Below the pieces are notes generated by a model. That model saw only the letters and a program-made list of their open reading frames with translations, ran no database searches and was not told the DNA's origin. Position numbers and translations under genes: made by a program. Below, one piece after another: positions 1 through 9,008 of a DNA stretch of 64,000 nt. Source of the DNA: Comamonas testosteroni ATCC 11996 (GTDB taxonomy: Bacteria; Pseudomonadota; Gammaproteobacteria; Burkholderiales; Burkholderiaceae_C). Within the stretch, counting starts at the first letter, position 1, and each line of letters begins with the position of its first letter. Location: assembly GCF_000241525.1 (NCBI RefSeq), contig NZ_AHIL01000008.1, positions 1-64,000 on the forward strand, written 5' to 3'.

Positions 1-200
1 GTTAGATTAGTTGGGTTAGCCATCCAGACACATCGCAATGAAAGAAAAAATCAACTTCATTGAGAGGGAGCGCCTCTACCGACATGAACTCAAACGCCGC
101 CGCGTTAAATTTCTGCCCATGCAGGTACTGCGCCGGGTCTTCAAGGCAGCAGGAGTCTAGCCAGCGCTGAAGCCAGCCATCCACCTGCCGTGCCCAAACC
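1..200. other. Gene-poor end; two doubtful short reading frames
   Basis: No gene can be supported here. A minus-strand frame of 77 codons (235 down to 2) is open, but its first codons lie inside the terminator hairpin that follows glmS, and it has no ribosome binding site. A plus-strand frame of 40 codons (39-161) encodes a very basic peptide and ends 40 bases before the same hairpin. Either could be a remnant of a gene that continues outside the window. Confidence 0.3.
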
Positions 201-228
201 AAAAAGCGCTCCCTTGGAGCGCTTTTTT
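201..228 (-). terminator. Bidirectional intrinsic terminator after glmS
   Basis: AAGCGCTCC and GGAGCGCTT pair around a CTT loop, flanked by A5 on one side and T6 on the other, so the hairpin works in both directions. It lies 20 bases past the glmS stop codon and is the natural end of that transcript. Confidence 0.85.
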
Positions 229-247
229 GTGGCACGAAGCAATAGGC

Positions 248-2164
248 TTATTCCACCGTGACCGACTTGGCCAGGTTGCGCGGCTTGTCCACATCGGTGC
301 CGCGTGCCACCGCCGTGTGATAGGCCAGCAGCTGCAGCGGCACCACGTGCAGGATGGGGCTCAGGGCACCATAGTTCTCGGGCATGCGAATCACATGCAT
401 GCCTTCGCTGCTTTCGATATTGGTCTTGGCATCGGCCAGCACATAGAGAACACCGCCGCGGGCACGCACTTCCTGCATATTGCTCTTGAGCTTTTCCAGC
501 AGTTCGTCGTTGGGCGCCACGGTGACCACAGGCATCTGGCTGTCCACCAGTGCCAGCGGGCCATGCTTGAGCTCACCGGCGGGATAGGCCTCGGCGTGGA
601 TGTAGCTGATTTCCTTGAGCTTGAGCGCACCTTCCAGTGCAATGGGGTAGTGAATGCCGCGACCCAGGAACAGCGCATTTTCCTTTTTGGCGAAGTCTTC
701 AGCCCAGCTGATGATTTGCGGCTCCAGCGCCAGCACGGATTGCAGTGCAACGGGAAGGTGGCGCATGGCAGTCAGATATTGCTGCTCCTTCTCTTCGGTG
801 AGACGACCCTTGGACTGAGCCAGCGCCAGCGTCAGCAGGAACAGACCTGCAAGCTGTGTCGTGAAGGCCTTGGTCGATGCCACGCCGATTTCCACGCCGG
901 CGCGCGTGATATAGGCCAGCTCGCACTCGCGCACCATGGCGCTGGTGGCCACATTGCAGATGGTCAGGCTGTGCTTCATGCCCAGGCTCTGGGCATGGCG
1001 CAGGGCCGCCAGCGTGTCGGCCGTCTCGCCCGACTGGCTGATGGTCACGATCAGCGTCTTGGGATCGGGCACGCTGGTGCGGTAGCGGTACTCGCTGGCC
1101 ACTTCCACATTGCAGGGAATACCGGCAATCGCCTCTATCCAGTACTTGGCCGTGCAGCCGCTGTAATAGCTGGTGCCGCAGGCCAGAATCAGGACCCGGT
1201 CAATCTCCTTGAATACTCGCCAGGCCGCCGCGCCGGTCTTGCCTTCCGAAGTGACCCCGTCAAACAGCTCGGGGGCAATGTTCTTGAGGCCTTCCAGCGT
1301 ATCGCCCAAAGCGCGCGGCTGCTCGAAGATTTCCTTCTGCATATAGTGGCGATAAGGGCCCAGTTCGGCTGCGCCGCTGTGTGCCATCACGGTTCTGACC
1401 GGCCGCTGCTGCTCTGTCAGGCGCTCGCCGCTCTTGCTGATGACCCAGTAGCGTCCCGGCTGCAGATCGATCAGATCGCCCTCTTCCAGGTACACGATCT
1501 GGTCGGTCACACCCGCCAGCGCCATTGCATCGCTGGCCAGGAAGTGTTCTGCGCCGTCCTTGCCCACACCCAGAATCAGCGGCGAGCCGGCACGAGCACC
1601 CACCACACGGCGAGGCTCATCCCGGTGCATCACGCCAATCGCATAGGCGCCATGCAGGCGAGCCGTGGCGGCCTGCACCGCTTCGAAAAGATCGCCGTTG
1701 TAGAGGCTGTCCACCAGATGGGCAATGACCTCGGTGTCGGTCTGGCTGGCAAATACATAGCCCTTGGCCTGCAACTCGGCACGCAGGGCTTCGTAGTTCT
1801 CGATGATGCCGTTGTGCACCAGTGCCACCCGTGCCGGCGCATCGGCATCGGCCACGGGCGAGATGCCGGGGCCATGGCTGAAGTGGGGGTGGGCATTGCG
1901 CACCGCAGGCTCGCCGTGAGTCGCCCAGCGGGTATGGGCAATGCCGGTGAAACCTTCCACATGCTCGGTCTTGACCTGCTCCATCAGCTCGGCCACGCGG
2001 GCTGTGGAGCGCGCACGCTGCAAGCCCTGGCTCAAGCCATTGGCATCTGCTGCCTGTACAGCCACACCACAGGAGTCATAACCGCGATACTCAAGTCGCT
2101 GCAGACCCTGGACCAGAACCGGAACGATATTGCGATGAGACACCGCAGCAACAATGCCACACAT
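248..2164 (-). CDS. glmS: Glutamine--fructose-6-phosphate aminotransferase (isomerizing)
   Basis: Makes glucosamine-6-phosphate from fructose-6-phosphate and glutamine, the committed step to UDP-GlcNAc for peptidoglycan and LPS. The 638-aa product begins MCGIVAAV; Cys2, exposed after Met removal, is the class II glutaminase nucleophile. The glutaminase domain continues with [15 protein letters not shown] and the NGIIENY segment. Two SIS sugar-isomerase domains follow ([35 protein letters not shown]), and it ends KSVTVE as usual. It is about 30 residues longer than the E. coli enzyme; part of the difference is a small insertion near residues 38-60. It is transcribed divergently from an Lrp-type regulator, and glmU of the same pathway lies 2.7 kb away. 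No GlmS ribozyme is seen upstream, as expected in Proteobacteria. Confidence 0.97.
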   Translation of the reverse strand: MCGIVAAVSHRNIVPVLVQGLQRLEYRGYDSCGVAVQAADANGLSQGLQRARSTARVAELMEQVKTEHVEGFTGIAHTRWATHGEPAVRNAHPHFSHGPGISPVADADAPARVALVHNGIIENYEALRAELQAKGYVFASQTDTEVIAHLVDSLYNGDLFEAVQAATARLHGAYAIGVMHRDEPRRVVGARAGSPLILGVGKDGAEHFLASDAMALAGVTDQIVYLEEGDLIDLQPGRYWVISKSGERLTEQQRPVRTVMAHSGAAELGPYRHYMQKEIFEQPRALGDTLEGLKNIAPELFDGVTSEGKTGAAAWRVFKEIDRVLILACGTSYYSGCTAKYWIEAIAGIPCNVEVASEYRYRTSVPDPKTLIVTISQSGETADTLAALRHAQSLGMKHSLTICNVATSAMVRECELAYITRAGVEIGVASTKAFTTQLAGLFLLTLALAQSKGRLTEEKEQQYLTAMRHLPVALQSVLALEPQIISWAEDFAKKENALFLGRGIHYPIALEGALKLKEISYIHAEAYPAGELKHGPLALVDSQMPVVTVAPNDELLEKLKSNMQEVRARGGVLYVLADAKTNIESSEGMHVIRMPENYGALSPILHVVPLQLLAYHTAVARGTDVDKPRNLAKSVTVE

Positions 2165-2270
2165 AGAGGTACACCTTAGGTTGTTTGAGCGAGCATGCTA
2201 ACGGTTGCAATAAGAAATTTTCAATCAATAAGAACAACGCAATGACTGAAAATTTCATCAAATCATAATA

Positions 2271-2306
2271 TTGAATATTTATTCAATAAAATTCATTTAA
2301 ATGAAT
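2271..2306. promoter_or_regulatory. Two perfect AT-rich palindromes in the glmS/lrp intergenic region
   Basis: TTGAATA-TT-TATTCAA (2271-2286) is a 7+2+7 inverted repeat, and ATTCATTTAAATGAAT (2291-2306) is a 16-base perfect palindrome overlapping the start codon of the Lrp-type gene. AT-rich dyads near their own start are typical operators of Lrp/AsnC proteins, so autoregulation is a reasonable inference. Binding itself cannot be read from sequence. Confidence 0.5.
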
Positions 2307-2801
2307 GAAAATTCCATCAACCTGGACGACATCGACCTGCAACTGCTACGGCAATTGCAGCTGGATGCCAGCCTGAGCAACCAGGCCCTGGCCCGGCATC
2401 TCGACCTGTCTGCCCCTACCTGCCTGCGCCGGGTCAAGCGCCTGCAGGAGCTGGGCCTGATCGAGAAACAGGTCGCCATCCTCAGCAGCGAACACATCGC
2501 CCGCCTCACCGGTCATGGCCTGCAGGCCATTGTGGAAGTCTCGCTGGACCGGCAGGACAGCAGCTCACTGCTGCAATTCGAGCACAAAGCCGTGGCCGAG
2601 CCCGGCGTGCAGCAATGCTGGCGCGTCTCTCCCGGCCCCGACTTCATCCTCGTCATTGCCAGCATCGATATGCCAGCCTACCTGGCATTGAGCCAGAAGC
2701 TGTTCACGCAGGATGCCAATGTGCGCAATGTCAAAGCCTTCTTCAGCATCAAGCGGGCCAAATTCACTACCGCACTGCCCTTGCCCGTCCCCAATCACTA
2801 G
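2301..2801 (+). CDS. Lrp/AsnC family transcriptional regulator
   Basis: A 166-aa feast/famine regulator. The N-terminal helix-turn-helix is clear (DDIDLQLLRQLQLDA, SNQALARHLDLSAPTCLRRVKRLQELGLI, residues about 9-55). The C-terminal RAM ligand-binding half follows (LDRQDSSSLLQFEHKAVAEPGVQQCWRV, then PGPDFILVIASIDMPAYLALSQKLF). The PGVQQC...G.DFILV pattern is the usual RAM core. There is no Shine-Dalgarno sequence before the ATG, and a palindrome overlaps the start, so leaderless or self-repressed translation is possible. It stands alone, divergent from glmS. The effector amino acid and targets cannot be told from sequence. Confidence 0.9.
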   Translation: MNENSINLDDIDLQLLRQLQLDASLSNQALARHLDLSAPTCLRRVKRLQELGLIEKQVAILSSEHIARLTGHGLQAIVEVSLDRQDSSSLLQFEHKAVAEPGVQQCWRVSPGPDFILVIASIDMPAYLALSQKLFTQDANVRNVKAFFSIKRAKFTTALPLPVPNH

Positions 2802-2867
2802 TGACTTGCACGCCTTTATTTTTGAGCTGCCATGTGTGGTGCGGATGCCGCGCAAGCTCCTCAATAA

Positions 2868-2886
2868 TTGATACAAATTGTATTAA
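2868..2886. promoter_or_regulatory. Palindrome upstream of the diguanylate cyclase gene
   Basis: TTGATACAA-A-TTGTATTAA is a 9+1+9 dyad with one mismatch, 42 bases before the cyclase start codon. Its position between the lrp stop and the next gene suggests an operator or promoter element. The protein that binds it is unknown. Confidence 0.35.
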
Positions 2887-2928
2887 TTAGATTATTCTCG
2901 CAACCTTGACTTAAGCCAATTCCACCAG

Positions 2929-4062
2929 ATGCCCTTGCATCGAGATATTCACCGCCGGACCTACCCTCTACGCGCCTCTTATATGGCACTGGGCGGAGCA
3001 GTGGTGGCTGCAAGCCTGTCATATCTCCCGACCAATCTCGCCTGGTGGGCATTCACGGCGGTCAGTGCGCTGCTATGGCCGCATATTGCTTTTTTGCATT
3101 CAAGCCGGCAACAGGATCAGTTCCATGCGGAGTATTTCAATTCTCTGATAGATGCGCTGATCGTCGGCTGCTGGATTTCTCTGATGCACTGGAGCCTGCT
3201 GCCCAGCATCTGCATTCTGGCCATCGGCGTGGCCGACCGCTTCTATACCGGTTTGAAGCGCCGCTGGCTGCCTTCCTTGATCGCGCTGCTGTGCGGCATG
3301 CTGTTCATGAGCATCGCCATAACGCCCACCCCGCAATGGGACGCACCACTGGCGGTGCAGCTCAGCCTGCTGCCGCTGATCATTTTGCACAGCGCCTATG
3401 CAAGCTGGTCCAACAGCCGAATGCTCAAGACTCTGGCCAGGCAGAACCTGCAGCTCAAGTTACTGGGGCGCATTGATCCGCTGACCACGGTATACAGCCG
3501 CGATTACTGGTGGAAAAAAGCCCGTGCCGCGCTGCACCAGCACCGCACCGTCAAGGAGCAGACCTGCCTGCTGGTGATTGACATTGACCGTTTCAAAAGC
3601 GTGAATGATCTGTACGGCCATATTGTGGGCGACGAAGTTTTGAAAATGATCGGGCTGGCGATTAGAAACAGCCTGCGCAGCAACGATATTGCAGGGCGCT
3701 ACGGCGGCGATGAATTCACCGTGCTTTGCAAACACACCACGGCCAAGGAGGCATATTCGGTCGCCATGCGTATTTGCGAAAAAATTGCGCAGATACGCAT
3801 TCGCGAATATCCACAGCTGCACATCAGCGCAAGCATCGGCGTTGCCGCAGCCGATGACAGTTTTGGCTCGGTGACCGAATGGATCAAAGCGGCCGACAGC
3901 GCGCTCTACAGCGCCAAGAGCGGCGGGCGCGACCAGGTGATGGATGCCACGCAGCAACCCGAGCGGCAGCACAGTCCCTCGACCATGCCCATGCGACCGG
4001 AATCCACGCGAATCAGCCCGGCGAGTTCCGGACAGGAAAGCCTGGACCGCGACGTGGTCTGA
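2929..4062 (+). CDS. MASE2-GGDEF membrane diguanylate cyclase
   Basis: Makes the second messenger cyclic di-GMP from two GTP. The N-terminal 170 residues form a MASE2-type membrane sensor: RRTYPLRASYMALGG starts the first of several hydrophobic segments, and VADRFYTGLKRRW is a typical cytoplasmic loop. The GGDEF domain starts with DPLTTVYSRDYW and has IDIDRFKSVND, the active-site GGDEF itself at residues 259-263, and SIGVAAAD. An RSND tetrad at 250-253, five residues before GGDEF, is a complete I-site, so product inhibition is expected. The C-terminal 35 residues are polar and look unstructured. Architecture resembles AdrA/DgcC. The gene stands alone; its stop lies 4 bases from the convergent kinase stop. 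Confidence 0.93.
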   Translation: MPLHRDIHRRTYPLRASYMALGGAVVAASLSYLPTNLAWWAFTAVSALLWPHIAFLHSSRQQDQFHAEYFNSLIDALIVGCWISLMHWSLLPSICILAIGVADRFYTGLKRRWLPSLIALLCGMLFMSIAITPTPQWDAPLAVQLSLLPLIILHSAYASWSNSRMLKTLARQNLQLKLLGRIDPLTTVYSRDYWWKKARAALHQHRTVKEQTCLLVIDIDRFKSVNDLYGHIVGDEVLKMIGLAIRNSLRSNDIAGRYGGDEFTVLCKHTTAKEAYSVAMRICEKIAQIRIREYPQLHISASIGVAAADDSFGSVTEWIKAADSALYSAKSGGRDQVMDATQQPERQHSPSTMPMRPESTRISPASSGQESLDRDVV

Positions 4063-4066
4063 CCAC

Positions 4067-4864
4067 TCAGGGCAGGCAGGTGGGCCAGTGCATCTGCAAC
4101 TGGCATCCCGCATTGAGCTGAGCCTGGATTTCCGCCTCGCCGCCATGGCGACGACAGACGTCGCGCACCAGCGCCAGGCCGATGCCCAGACCCTCGAACT
4201 CGGCTTCGCGATGCATGCGCTGAAAGACGCCAAACAGCTTGCCCGCGCGCGCCTGCTCGAAGCCGACTCCGTTGTCCGTCACCGAGACGCAGCAACCGCC
4301 TTGCCCGTCACGCTGCACATCGACCTGAATGCGTGCCAGCGGCATGGCGCGCGTGAACTTGATGGCATTGGCGAGAGCTGCGCTCAAAGCCTGCTCCAGC
4401 AGATGAGGATCTGCCAGCAACATGGGCGCTGCAGCAGGCAGACACCACTCGATGCTTCGGCCTTGCGAGTCCGCCTGCAAACGCTGCCCAATACCGAGCA
4501 GCAAGGCCTGCAAGTCCACGGGCTGCGGCTGCAGCACATGGCGCTGGGCCCGTGCCAGCTGCAGCAAACCGTCGAACATGGCCGCCATGCGCTGGGCGGA
4601 CTGGTCCATGGTCTGCAAAAAGCTGCGCGCCTCTTCCAGGTCCTCGACACCAGGGCTGGGGGACTGCAGCAATTCCGCAATCAACGGGTTGAAAGCCAGC
4701 AGATGGCGCAGCGGGGCCCGCAGATCATGCGAAACCGCATGCACCCATTCCTGCTGGGCCGAGCGCAAGGCAGCCAGCTCGGCCTCGCGCCTCGCAAGCA
4801 GCGCCAGCGCCTCGTCCAAAGTCCGAGGCACCTTGCTTTCAACCACTGGCTGCATGGGTTCCAT
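4067..4864 (-). CDS. Orphan soluble histidine kinase
   Basis: A short (265 aa) histidine kinase with only a coiled-coil start and the catalytic core. The N-terminal helix (residues about 15-40, rich in Ala, Leu and Glu) leads into the H-box HAVSHDLRAPLRHL with the phosphorylatable His at 46. The HATPase domain has an N-box (ALANAIKFT), a G1 box (DNGVGFE), LFGVFQRMHREAEFEGLGIGLAL and RRHGGEAEIQA. This core resembles phytochrome-like kinases. No transmembrane or sensor domain and no adjacent response regulator are present. Its ATG overlaps the glmU TGA by one base (ATGA), so it is translated as the second gene of a glmU operon. The link to UDP-GlcNAc synthesis is unexplained. Confidence 0.88.
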   Translation of the reverse strand: MEPMQPVVESKVPRTLDEALALLARREAELAALRSAQQEWVHAVSHDLRAPLRHLLAFNPLIAELLQSPSPGVEDLEEARSFLQTMDQSAQRMAAMFDGLLQLARAQRHVLQPQPVDLQALLLGIGQRLQADSQGRSIEWCLPAAAPMLLADPHLLEQALSAALANAIKFTRAMPLARIQVDVQRDGQGGCCVSVTDNGVGFEQARAGKLFGVFQRMHREAEFEGLGIGLALVRDVCRRHGGEAEIQAQLNAGCQLQMHWPTCLP

Positions 4865-6312
4865 CAGGCTTTGGGCAGCTTCTCGGGGCGCTTCCAGTTG
4901 CGGATGCTGACCTGCCTGCCGCGTCCTACCGTCAACGCTCCTGCCTCGGTGTTCTTGGTCACGGTGGAGCCACCGCCCACCGTGCCGCCGGCGGCAATCG
5001 TCACGGGAGCCACCAGCACGCAGTTGCTGCCGATATGCACATCGGCCTCGATCACGGTGCGGTGCTTGTTCACACCGTCATAGTTGGCGGTGATGCTGCC
5101 TGCACCATAGTTCACGCGCTCGCCCACCGTGGCATCGCCCAGATAGGCCAGGTGATTGGCCTTGGCACCGTCGGCCAGGACGGAGTTCTTCACTTCCACG
5201 AAGTTGCCGATATGCACTTCGCGGCCCAGCCTGGCGCCGGGGCGCAGGCGGGCAAACGGGCCGACCAGCGCGCCCTGGCCCACTTCCACACCGGCCTTCT
5301 CGCCATCGATGTGGGTGAAGGGGTGGATCACGGCATCGTCGGCAATGCTCACATTGCTGAGGTGGCAGTTGGCGCCGATCCTGGCGCCGGCACCAATCGT
5401 CACCTTGCCGGCAAAGATGCAGTTCACGTCGATTTCCACATCCTGGCCGCAGCTCAGGCTGGCCTTGGTGCCGCGAGCATCGTCACGCAGGTCGAAGCGC
5501 GCAGGATCGGCCATGCGCACGCCCTGCTCCATCAGCCCACGCGCCTGGCGCAGCTGGTGAGCCCGCTCCAGCTCTGCCAGTTGCAGCGGACTGTTGACGC
5601 CCGCCACCTGCAGCGCATCGGCGATGCGGTGGCCCACCACGGGCACGCCGTCGGCCACGGCCATGGCGACGATATCGGTCAGGTAGTACTCGCCCTGGGC
5701 ATTGTTGTTGTCGAGCTTGGCCAGCCATGCCGTCAGATGCCTGGCGGGCACGGCCATGATGCCGCTGTAGATCTCGGTGATGGCGCGCTCGGCTTCACTG
5801 GCATCCTTTTGCTCGACGATGCGCTGCACCGTGCCGGCATCGTTTCGCACGATGCGGCCGTAGCCCGTGGGATCGACCATGGTCACGGTCAGCAGCGCCA
5901 TCTTGTCGCTGCCCGCAGCATCGAGCAGACCTTGCAGCGTGTCGGCCTGGGTCAGCGGCACATCACCCGACAGCACCACGACCAGGCCATCGTCCTTGAG
6001 CGCAGGCACGGCCTGCTGCACGGCATGGCCGGTGCCCAGCTGGGGCTCCTGGCGCACAAACTTCAGGTCCATTGCACCATGGGTGCCATCCGCGCCACTC
6101 GCGCCATTGGCAGCGGCGATGGCCGCTTCCACTTCCGCAGCACCATGGCCCGTCACCACCACGGCCGAGCGAGCCTTGAGCTGAGCAGCGGTATCCAGCA
6201 CATGCTGCAACAGGGCGCGACCAGCCAGCTTTTGCAGCACCTTGGGATGGCGGCTTTTCATGCGGGTGCCTTTGCCGGCAGCCATGACGACGATGTCCAG
6301 AGGTGCAGTCAT
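4864..6312 (-). CDS. glmU: Bifunctional UDP-GlcNAc pyrophosphorylase / GlcN-1-P acetyltransferase
   Basis: Carries out the last two steps to UDP-GlcNAc: acetylation of glucosamine-1-phosphate, then uridylylation. The 482-aa product opens MTAPLDIVVMAAGKGTRMKS, the nucleotidyltransferase signature. The C-terminal half is a left-handed beta-helix of hexapeptide repeats with the acetyltransferase segments PFARLRPGA, HIGNFVEVKNS and NYGAGSITANYDGVNKH. The frame is open for 77 more codons upstream, but that stretch is unlike any GlmU, so the start is set at 6312, where the family N-terminus begins. The kinase gene follows with an ATGA overlap. A divergent LysR gene starts 105 bases away. Confidence 0.97.
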   Translation of the reverse strand: MTAPLDIVVMAAGKGTRMKSRHPKVLQKLAGRALLQHVLDTAAQLKARSAVVVTGHGAAEVEAAIAAANGASGADGTHGAMDLKFVRQEPQLGTGHAVQQAVPALKDDGLVVVLSGDVPLTQADTLQGLLDAAGSDKMALLTVTMVDPTGYGRIVRNDAGTVQRIVEQKDASEAERAITEIYSGIMAVPARHLTAWLAKLDNNNAQGEYYLTDIVAMAVADGVPVVGHRIADALQVAGVNSPLQLAELERAHQLRQARGLMEQGVRMADPARFDLRDDARGTKASLSCGQDVEIDVNCIFAGKVTIGAGARIGANCHLSNVSIADDAVIHPFTHIDGEKAGVEVGQGALVGPFARLRPGARLGREVHIGNFVEVKNSVLADGAKANHLAYLGDATVGERVNYGAGSITANYDGVNKHRTVIEADVHIGSNCVLVAPVTIAAGGTVGGGSTVTKNTEAGALTVGRGRQVSIRNWKRPEKLPKA

Positions 6313-6416
6313 ATTGATTTGTGGGATGAAAACCGCCTGATTATCGACCCATAGCCGTGCTCGGCAACTGCAAGCGCAGGCAACAGTGGCCGCAAACGCC
6401 TTATGCTTTGCCTGCC

Positions 6417-7397
6417 ATGCCTCATGCAACCACCAGCCCCACTCCGCTGCTTCGCACCCGCGCCGTCGGCGCCGGCCATCTGCGCGCCTTTGTGGCCGTA
6501 GCCCGACACCTGAACTTTCGTGCCGCAGCCGACGAGCTGGCACTGACCCAATCTGCCGTCAGCCGCCAGATCCAGTCGCTGGAAGACGAGGTTGGCATCC
6601 CGCTGTTCCTGCGCCATTCGCGCGCCGTGGAACTGACGGGTGCCGGCGCCCAGCTGCTGCATGCCGTGCAACCTGCATTGGAGTCGATCGACGCCACCGT
6701 GCGCCAGATCCGCCAGACCGTGGGCCGCAAGAGCGTGGCCATCACCACCTGGGCCAGCTTTGCCGCCATGTGGCTGATTCCGCGCCTGGAGGCTTTCCAG
6801 CGCGCCTATCCCGATATCGACATTCGCATAGACACGGGCGATGCCGTGGTGGATCTGGATACCACCGATGTGGACCTGGCCATACGCTACAGCGCCGGAG
6901 TCTCCGATGCCGCGGCAAAGGCCCTGTTTGGCGAAGAGCTGGTGCTGGTCGCAAGCCCTGCCCTGCTCAGGAGCGGCCCCGCCGTGCGCAGCCCCGCCGA
7001 TGCGGCCCGCTACACCTTGATTGAAACCGGCGACGTGCACCGCATGCCCCAGCTGGAGTGGCTGAGCTGGCAGCGCTGGTTTGCCGCCAACGGCTGCGAC
7101 CAGCTGCAGCCGCCGCGCTGGCTGTACTTCAACTACGCCCACCAGATCGTGCAGGCCGCGCTGGCGGGCCAGGGTCTGGCCATCGCGCGCCTGCCGCTGG
7201 TGGCCGATGCGCTGGCGGCCGGCACCCTGATCGAGGTATTGCCAGAGCATCGCCTGGCATCGCCGCTGTCGTACTGGCTGCTGCAAGGCCCGCGCAGCAG
7301 CGAGCGGCCCGAAGTGCAGGCCTTCTGTCAGTGGCTGATGAACGAAGCCCTGCAGACCCGCAACGCCATGCAGGGTGCGAGCCAGCAGGCTCAATAA
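6417..7397 (+). CDS. LysR family regulator, GcvA-like
   Basis: A 326-aa LysR regulator. The winged helix-turn-helix is at the N-terminus (AGHLRAFVAVARHLNFRAAADELALTQSAVSRQIQSLEDEVG). The effector-binding domain follows (TTWASFAAMWLIPRLEAFQRAYPDIDIRIDTGDAVVDL, then VDLAIRYSAG). The DIDIRI...DLAIRYG run and the WxxWF segment (LSWQRWFAANG) match the GcvA-like branch. ATG at 6417 is chosen over an in-frame codon 20 positions earlier because family similarity starts only near AVGAGHLRAF. It is divergent from glmU and is followed directly by a family 1 repeat. Its target cannot be inferred from the neighbours. Confidence 0.9.
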   Translation: MPHATTSPTPLLRTRAVGAGHLRAFVAVARHLNFRAAADELALTQSAVSRQIQSLEDEVGIPLFLRHSRAVELTGAGAQLLHAVQPALESIDATVRQIRQTVGRKSVAITTWASFAAMWLIPRLEAFQRAYPDIDIRIDTGDAVVDLDTTDVDLAIRYSAGVSDAAAKALFGEELVLVASPALLRSGPAVRSPADAARYTLIETGDVHRMPQLEWLSWQRWFAANGCDQLQPPRWLYFNYAHQIVQAALAGQGLAIARLPLVADALAAGTLIEVLPEHRLASPLSYWLLQGPRSSERPEVQAFCQWLMNEALQTRNAMQGASQQAQ

Positions 7398-7400
7398 AAA

Positions 7401-7490
7401 AGAGAGCTACTCACGCATGATCTGCAACGATTTCAAATACAAAGTGATTTGAAACGTAGATGTATCAAGCGTAAACAGCTCTCATTTTTA
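7401..7490 (+). repeat. Family 1 palindromic intergenic repeat, copy A
   Basis: Imperfect palindrome: GAGAGCTACTCACGC pairs with GCGTAAACAGCTCTC, with inner arms AACGATTTCAAA and GATTTGAAACG. It starts 4 bases after the LysR stop codon. Five other copies with the same outer AGCT-rich arms and inner GATTTCA/TGAAAT arms occur in this window. Confidence 0.75.
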
Positions 7491-7509
7491 CTACCCCCAC
7501 TTTGGGCCA

Positions 7510-7541
7510 CGCCACAGCGGCAAAAGTCTTGCCCTGTGGCG
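7510..7541 (-). terminator. Strong hairpin downstream of tyrS
   Basis: CGCCACAG pairs with CTGTGGCG, and GGCAA with TTGCC inside it. It lies 44 bases past the tyrS stop. There is no U-tract, so it may protect the 3' end rather than terminate by itself. Confidence 0.45.
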
Positions 7542-7584
7542 CTCAGCACAAAAGAGGCGAACGAGGCGAGGCGCCCCTGGGCGC

Positions 7585-8817
7585 TCAGCTCAGCGTGACG
7601 CGTGCAAACTTGCGCTTGCCCACCTGCAGCACAAAAGTGCCGGCATCCAGCTTCAGTGCGCGGTCGCTGATGACGTTGCCGTCAACGCGCACACCTCCGC
7701 CATCGATCAGACGGTTGGCTTCGCCGGTCGATGCAGCCAGATTGGCCTGCTTGACCAGCGCACCGATGCCCAACGGAGCGCCGGGCAGGCTGATTTCAGG
7801 GATGTCATCGGGGATGCCGCCCTTGGAGCGATTGATGAAATCCTGCTCGGCCGCATCGGCAGCTTCGGCACTGTGAAAGCGCGCGGTGATCTCCTTGGCC
7901 AGAGCCACCTTGGCATGCTTGGGGTTGCCGCCGGCCTCGATCTCGGCCCTGAGAGCGGCGATCTCGGCCAGGCTCTTGAAGGACAGCAGCGTGTACCAGT
8001 CCCACATCAGCTCGTCCGAGATCGACAGCACCTTGGCGAACATGGTGTTGGCGTCCTCGGTGATGCCGATGTAGTTGTTCTTGGACTTGGACATCTTGTG
8101 CACACCGTCCAGGCCCACCAGCAGAGGCATTGTGAGCACACACTGCTGCTCCTGACCATACTCGGCCTGCAGATGCCTGCCCATCATCAGGTTGAACTTC
8201 TGATCGGTGCCGCCCAGCTCCAGGTCGGACTTGAGCGCCACCGAGTCATAGCCCTGCAGCAGCGGGTAGAGAAACTCGTGCAGGCTGATGGAGCTGCCGT
8301 CGGTGAAACGCGTATGGAAGTCGTTGCGCTCCATCATGCGCGCCACCGTGTACTTGGCCGACAGCTGGATCATGCCGCGCGCGCCCAGCTGGTCGCACCA
8401 CTCGCTGTTGTAGCGCACCTCGGTCCTGGCCGGGTCCAGCACCTTGGCGGCCTGGGTGTAATAGGTCTCGGCGTTCACCTTGATCTGCTCGGCCGTCAGC
8501 GGCGGGCGCGTGGAGTTGCGGCCCGAAGGGTCGCCGATCAGCGTGGTGAAGTCGCCGATCAGGAAGATCACCTGATGGCCCAGATCCTGCAGCTGGCGCA
8601 TCTTGTTGAGCACCACGGTATGGCCCAGGTGAATGTCGGGAGCTGTCGGATCCAGACCCAGCTTGATGCGCAGGGGCACGCCGGTGGCTTCGGACCTGGC
8701 CAGCTTCTGGACCCACTCGTCCTTGGGCAGCAGCTCATCGACTCCACGCAGAGTGACTTCCAGCGCCTGGTTCACTCTGTCGGTCACGGGAAAACTTGTA
8801 ACAGCAGATTGATTCAT
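7585..8817 (-). CDS. tyrS: Tyrosyl-tRNA synthetase
   Basis: Charges tRNA-Tyr. The 410-aa class I synthetase has the HIGH-type motif HLGHT at residues 63-67, GGTDQKFNLMMGR in the tyrosine pocket region, and KMSKS at about 240-244. A C-terminal S4 RNA-binding domain follows (about 345-410, with ANRLIDGGGVRVDG). The open frame runs 122 codons further upstream, but that part is low-complexity and crosses the divergent promoter; ATG 8817 gives the normal length for the long beta/gamma-proteobacterial TyrS. It is divergent from the M23 peptidase gene. Confidence 0.97.
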   Translation of the reverse strand: MNQSAVTSFPVTDRVNQALEVTLRGVDELLPKDEWVQKLARSEATGVPLRIKLGLDPTAPDIHLGHTVVLNKMRQLQDLGHQVIFLIGDFTTLIGDPSGRNSTRPPLTAEQIKVNAETYYTQAAKVLDPARTEVRYNSEWCDQLGARGMIQLSAKYTVARMMERNDFHTRFTDGSSISLHEFLYPLLQGYDSVALKSDLELGGTDQKFNLMMGRHLQAEYGQEQQCVLTMPLLVGLDGVHKMSKSKNNYIGITEDANTMFAKVLSISDELMWDWYTLLSFKSLAEIAALRAEIEAGGNPKHAKVALAKEITARFHSAEAADAAEQDFINRSKGGIPDDIPEISLPGAPLGIGALVKQANLAASTGEANRLIDGGGVRVDGNVISDRALKLDAGTFVLQVGKRKFARVTLS

Positions 8818-9008
8818 AAGGGTTTTTCGGCAGGCGAGGTAGGACGCGGCCGATATACTTGGAGGTTTGGTGTTACGGTCAATTCTAGACTGCTCCCTCA
8901 TAAAGACCTCTTTGGATGGACTTATGGCACGGTAGAGCTGCTGGAGACGTGTCAGTCGTAACAAATACCAACTCCACCGACACGCTTTCCCAAGGATTTG
9001 ATGTTTTG

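Noticed and set aside
2-235. A 77-codon minus-strand frame
   Set aside because: Its first codons lie in the glmS terminator, it lacks a ribosome site, and I see no recognisable domain. Kept only as a note.
248-2164. glmS ribozyme control
   Set aside because: The region upstream of glmS is only 136 bases to the divergent gene and shows no ribozyme core; this ribozyme is a Gram-positive feature.
227-2179. A 650-codon open frame on the plus strand opposite glmS
   Set aside because: It mirrors the codon pattern of glmS in a GC-rich genome, is rich in His, Gln and Arg, and has no family motifs. Similar long antisense frames lie opposite xdhB, kdpA, uvrA and actP.
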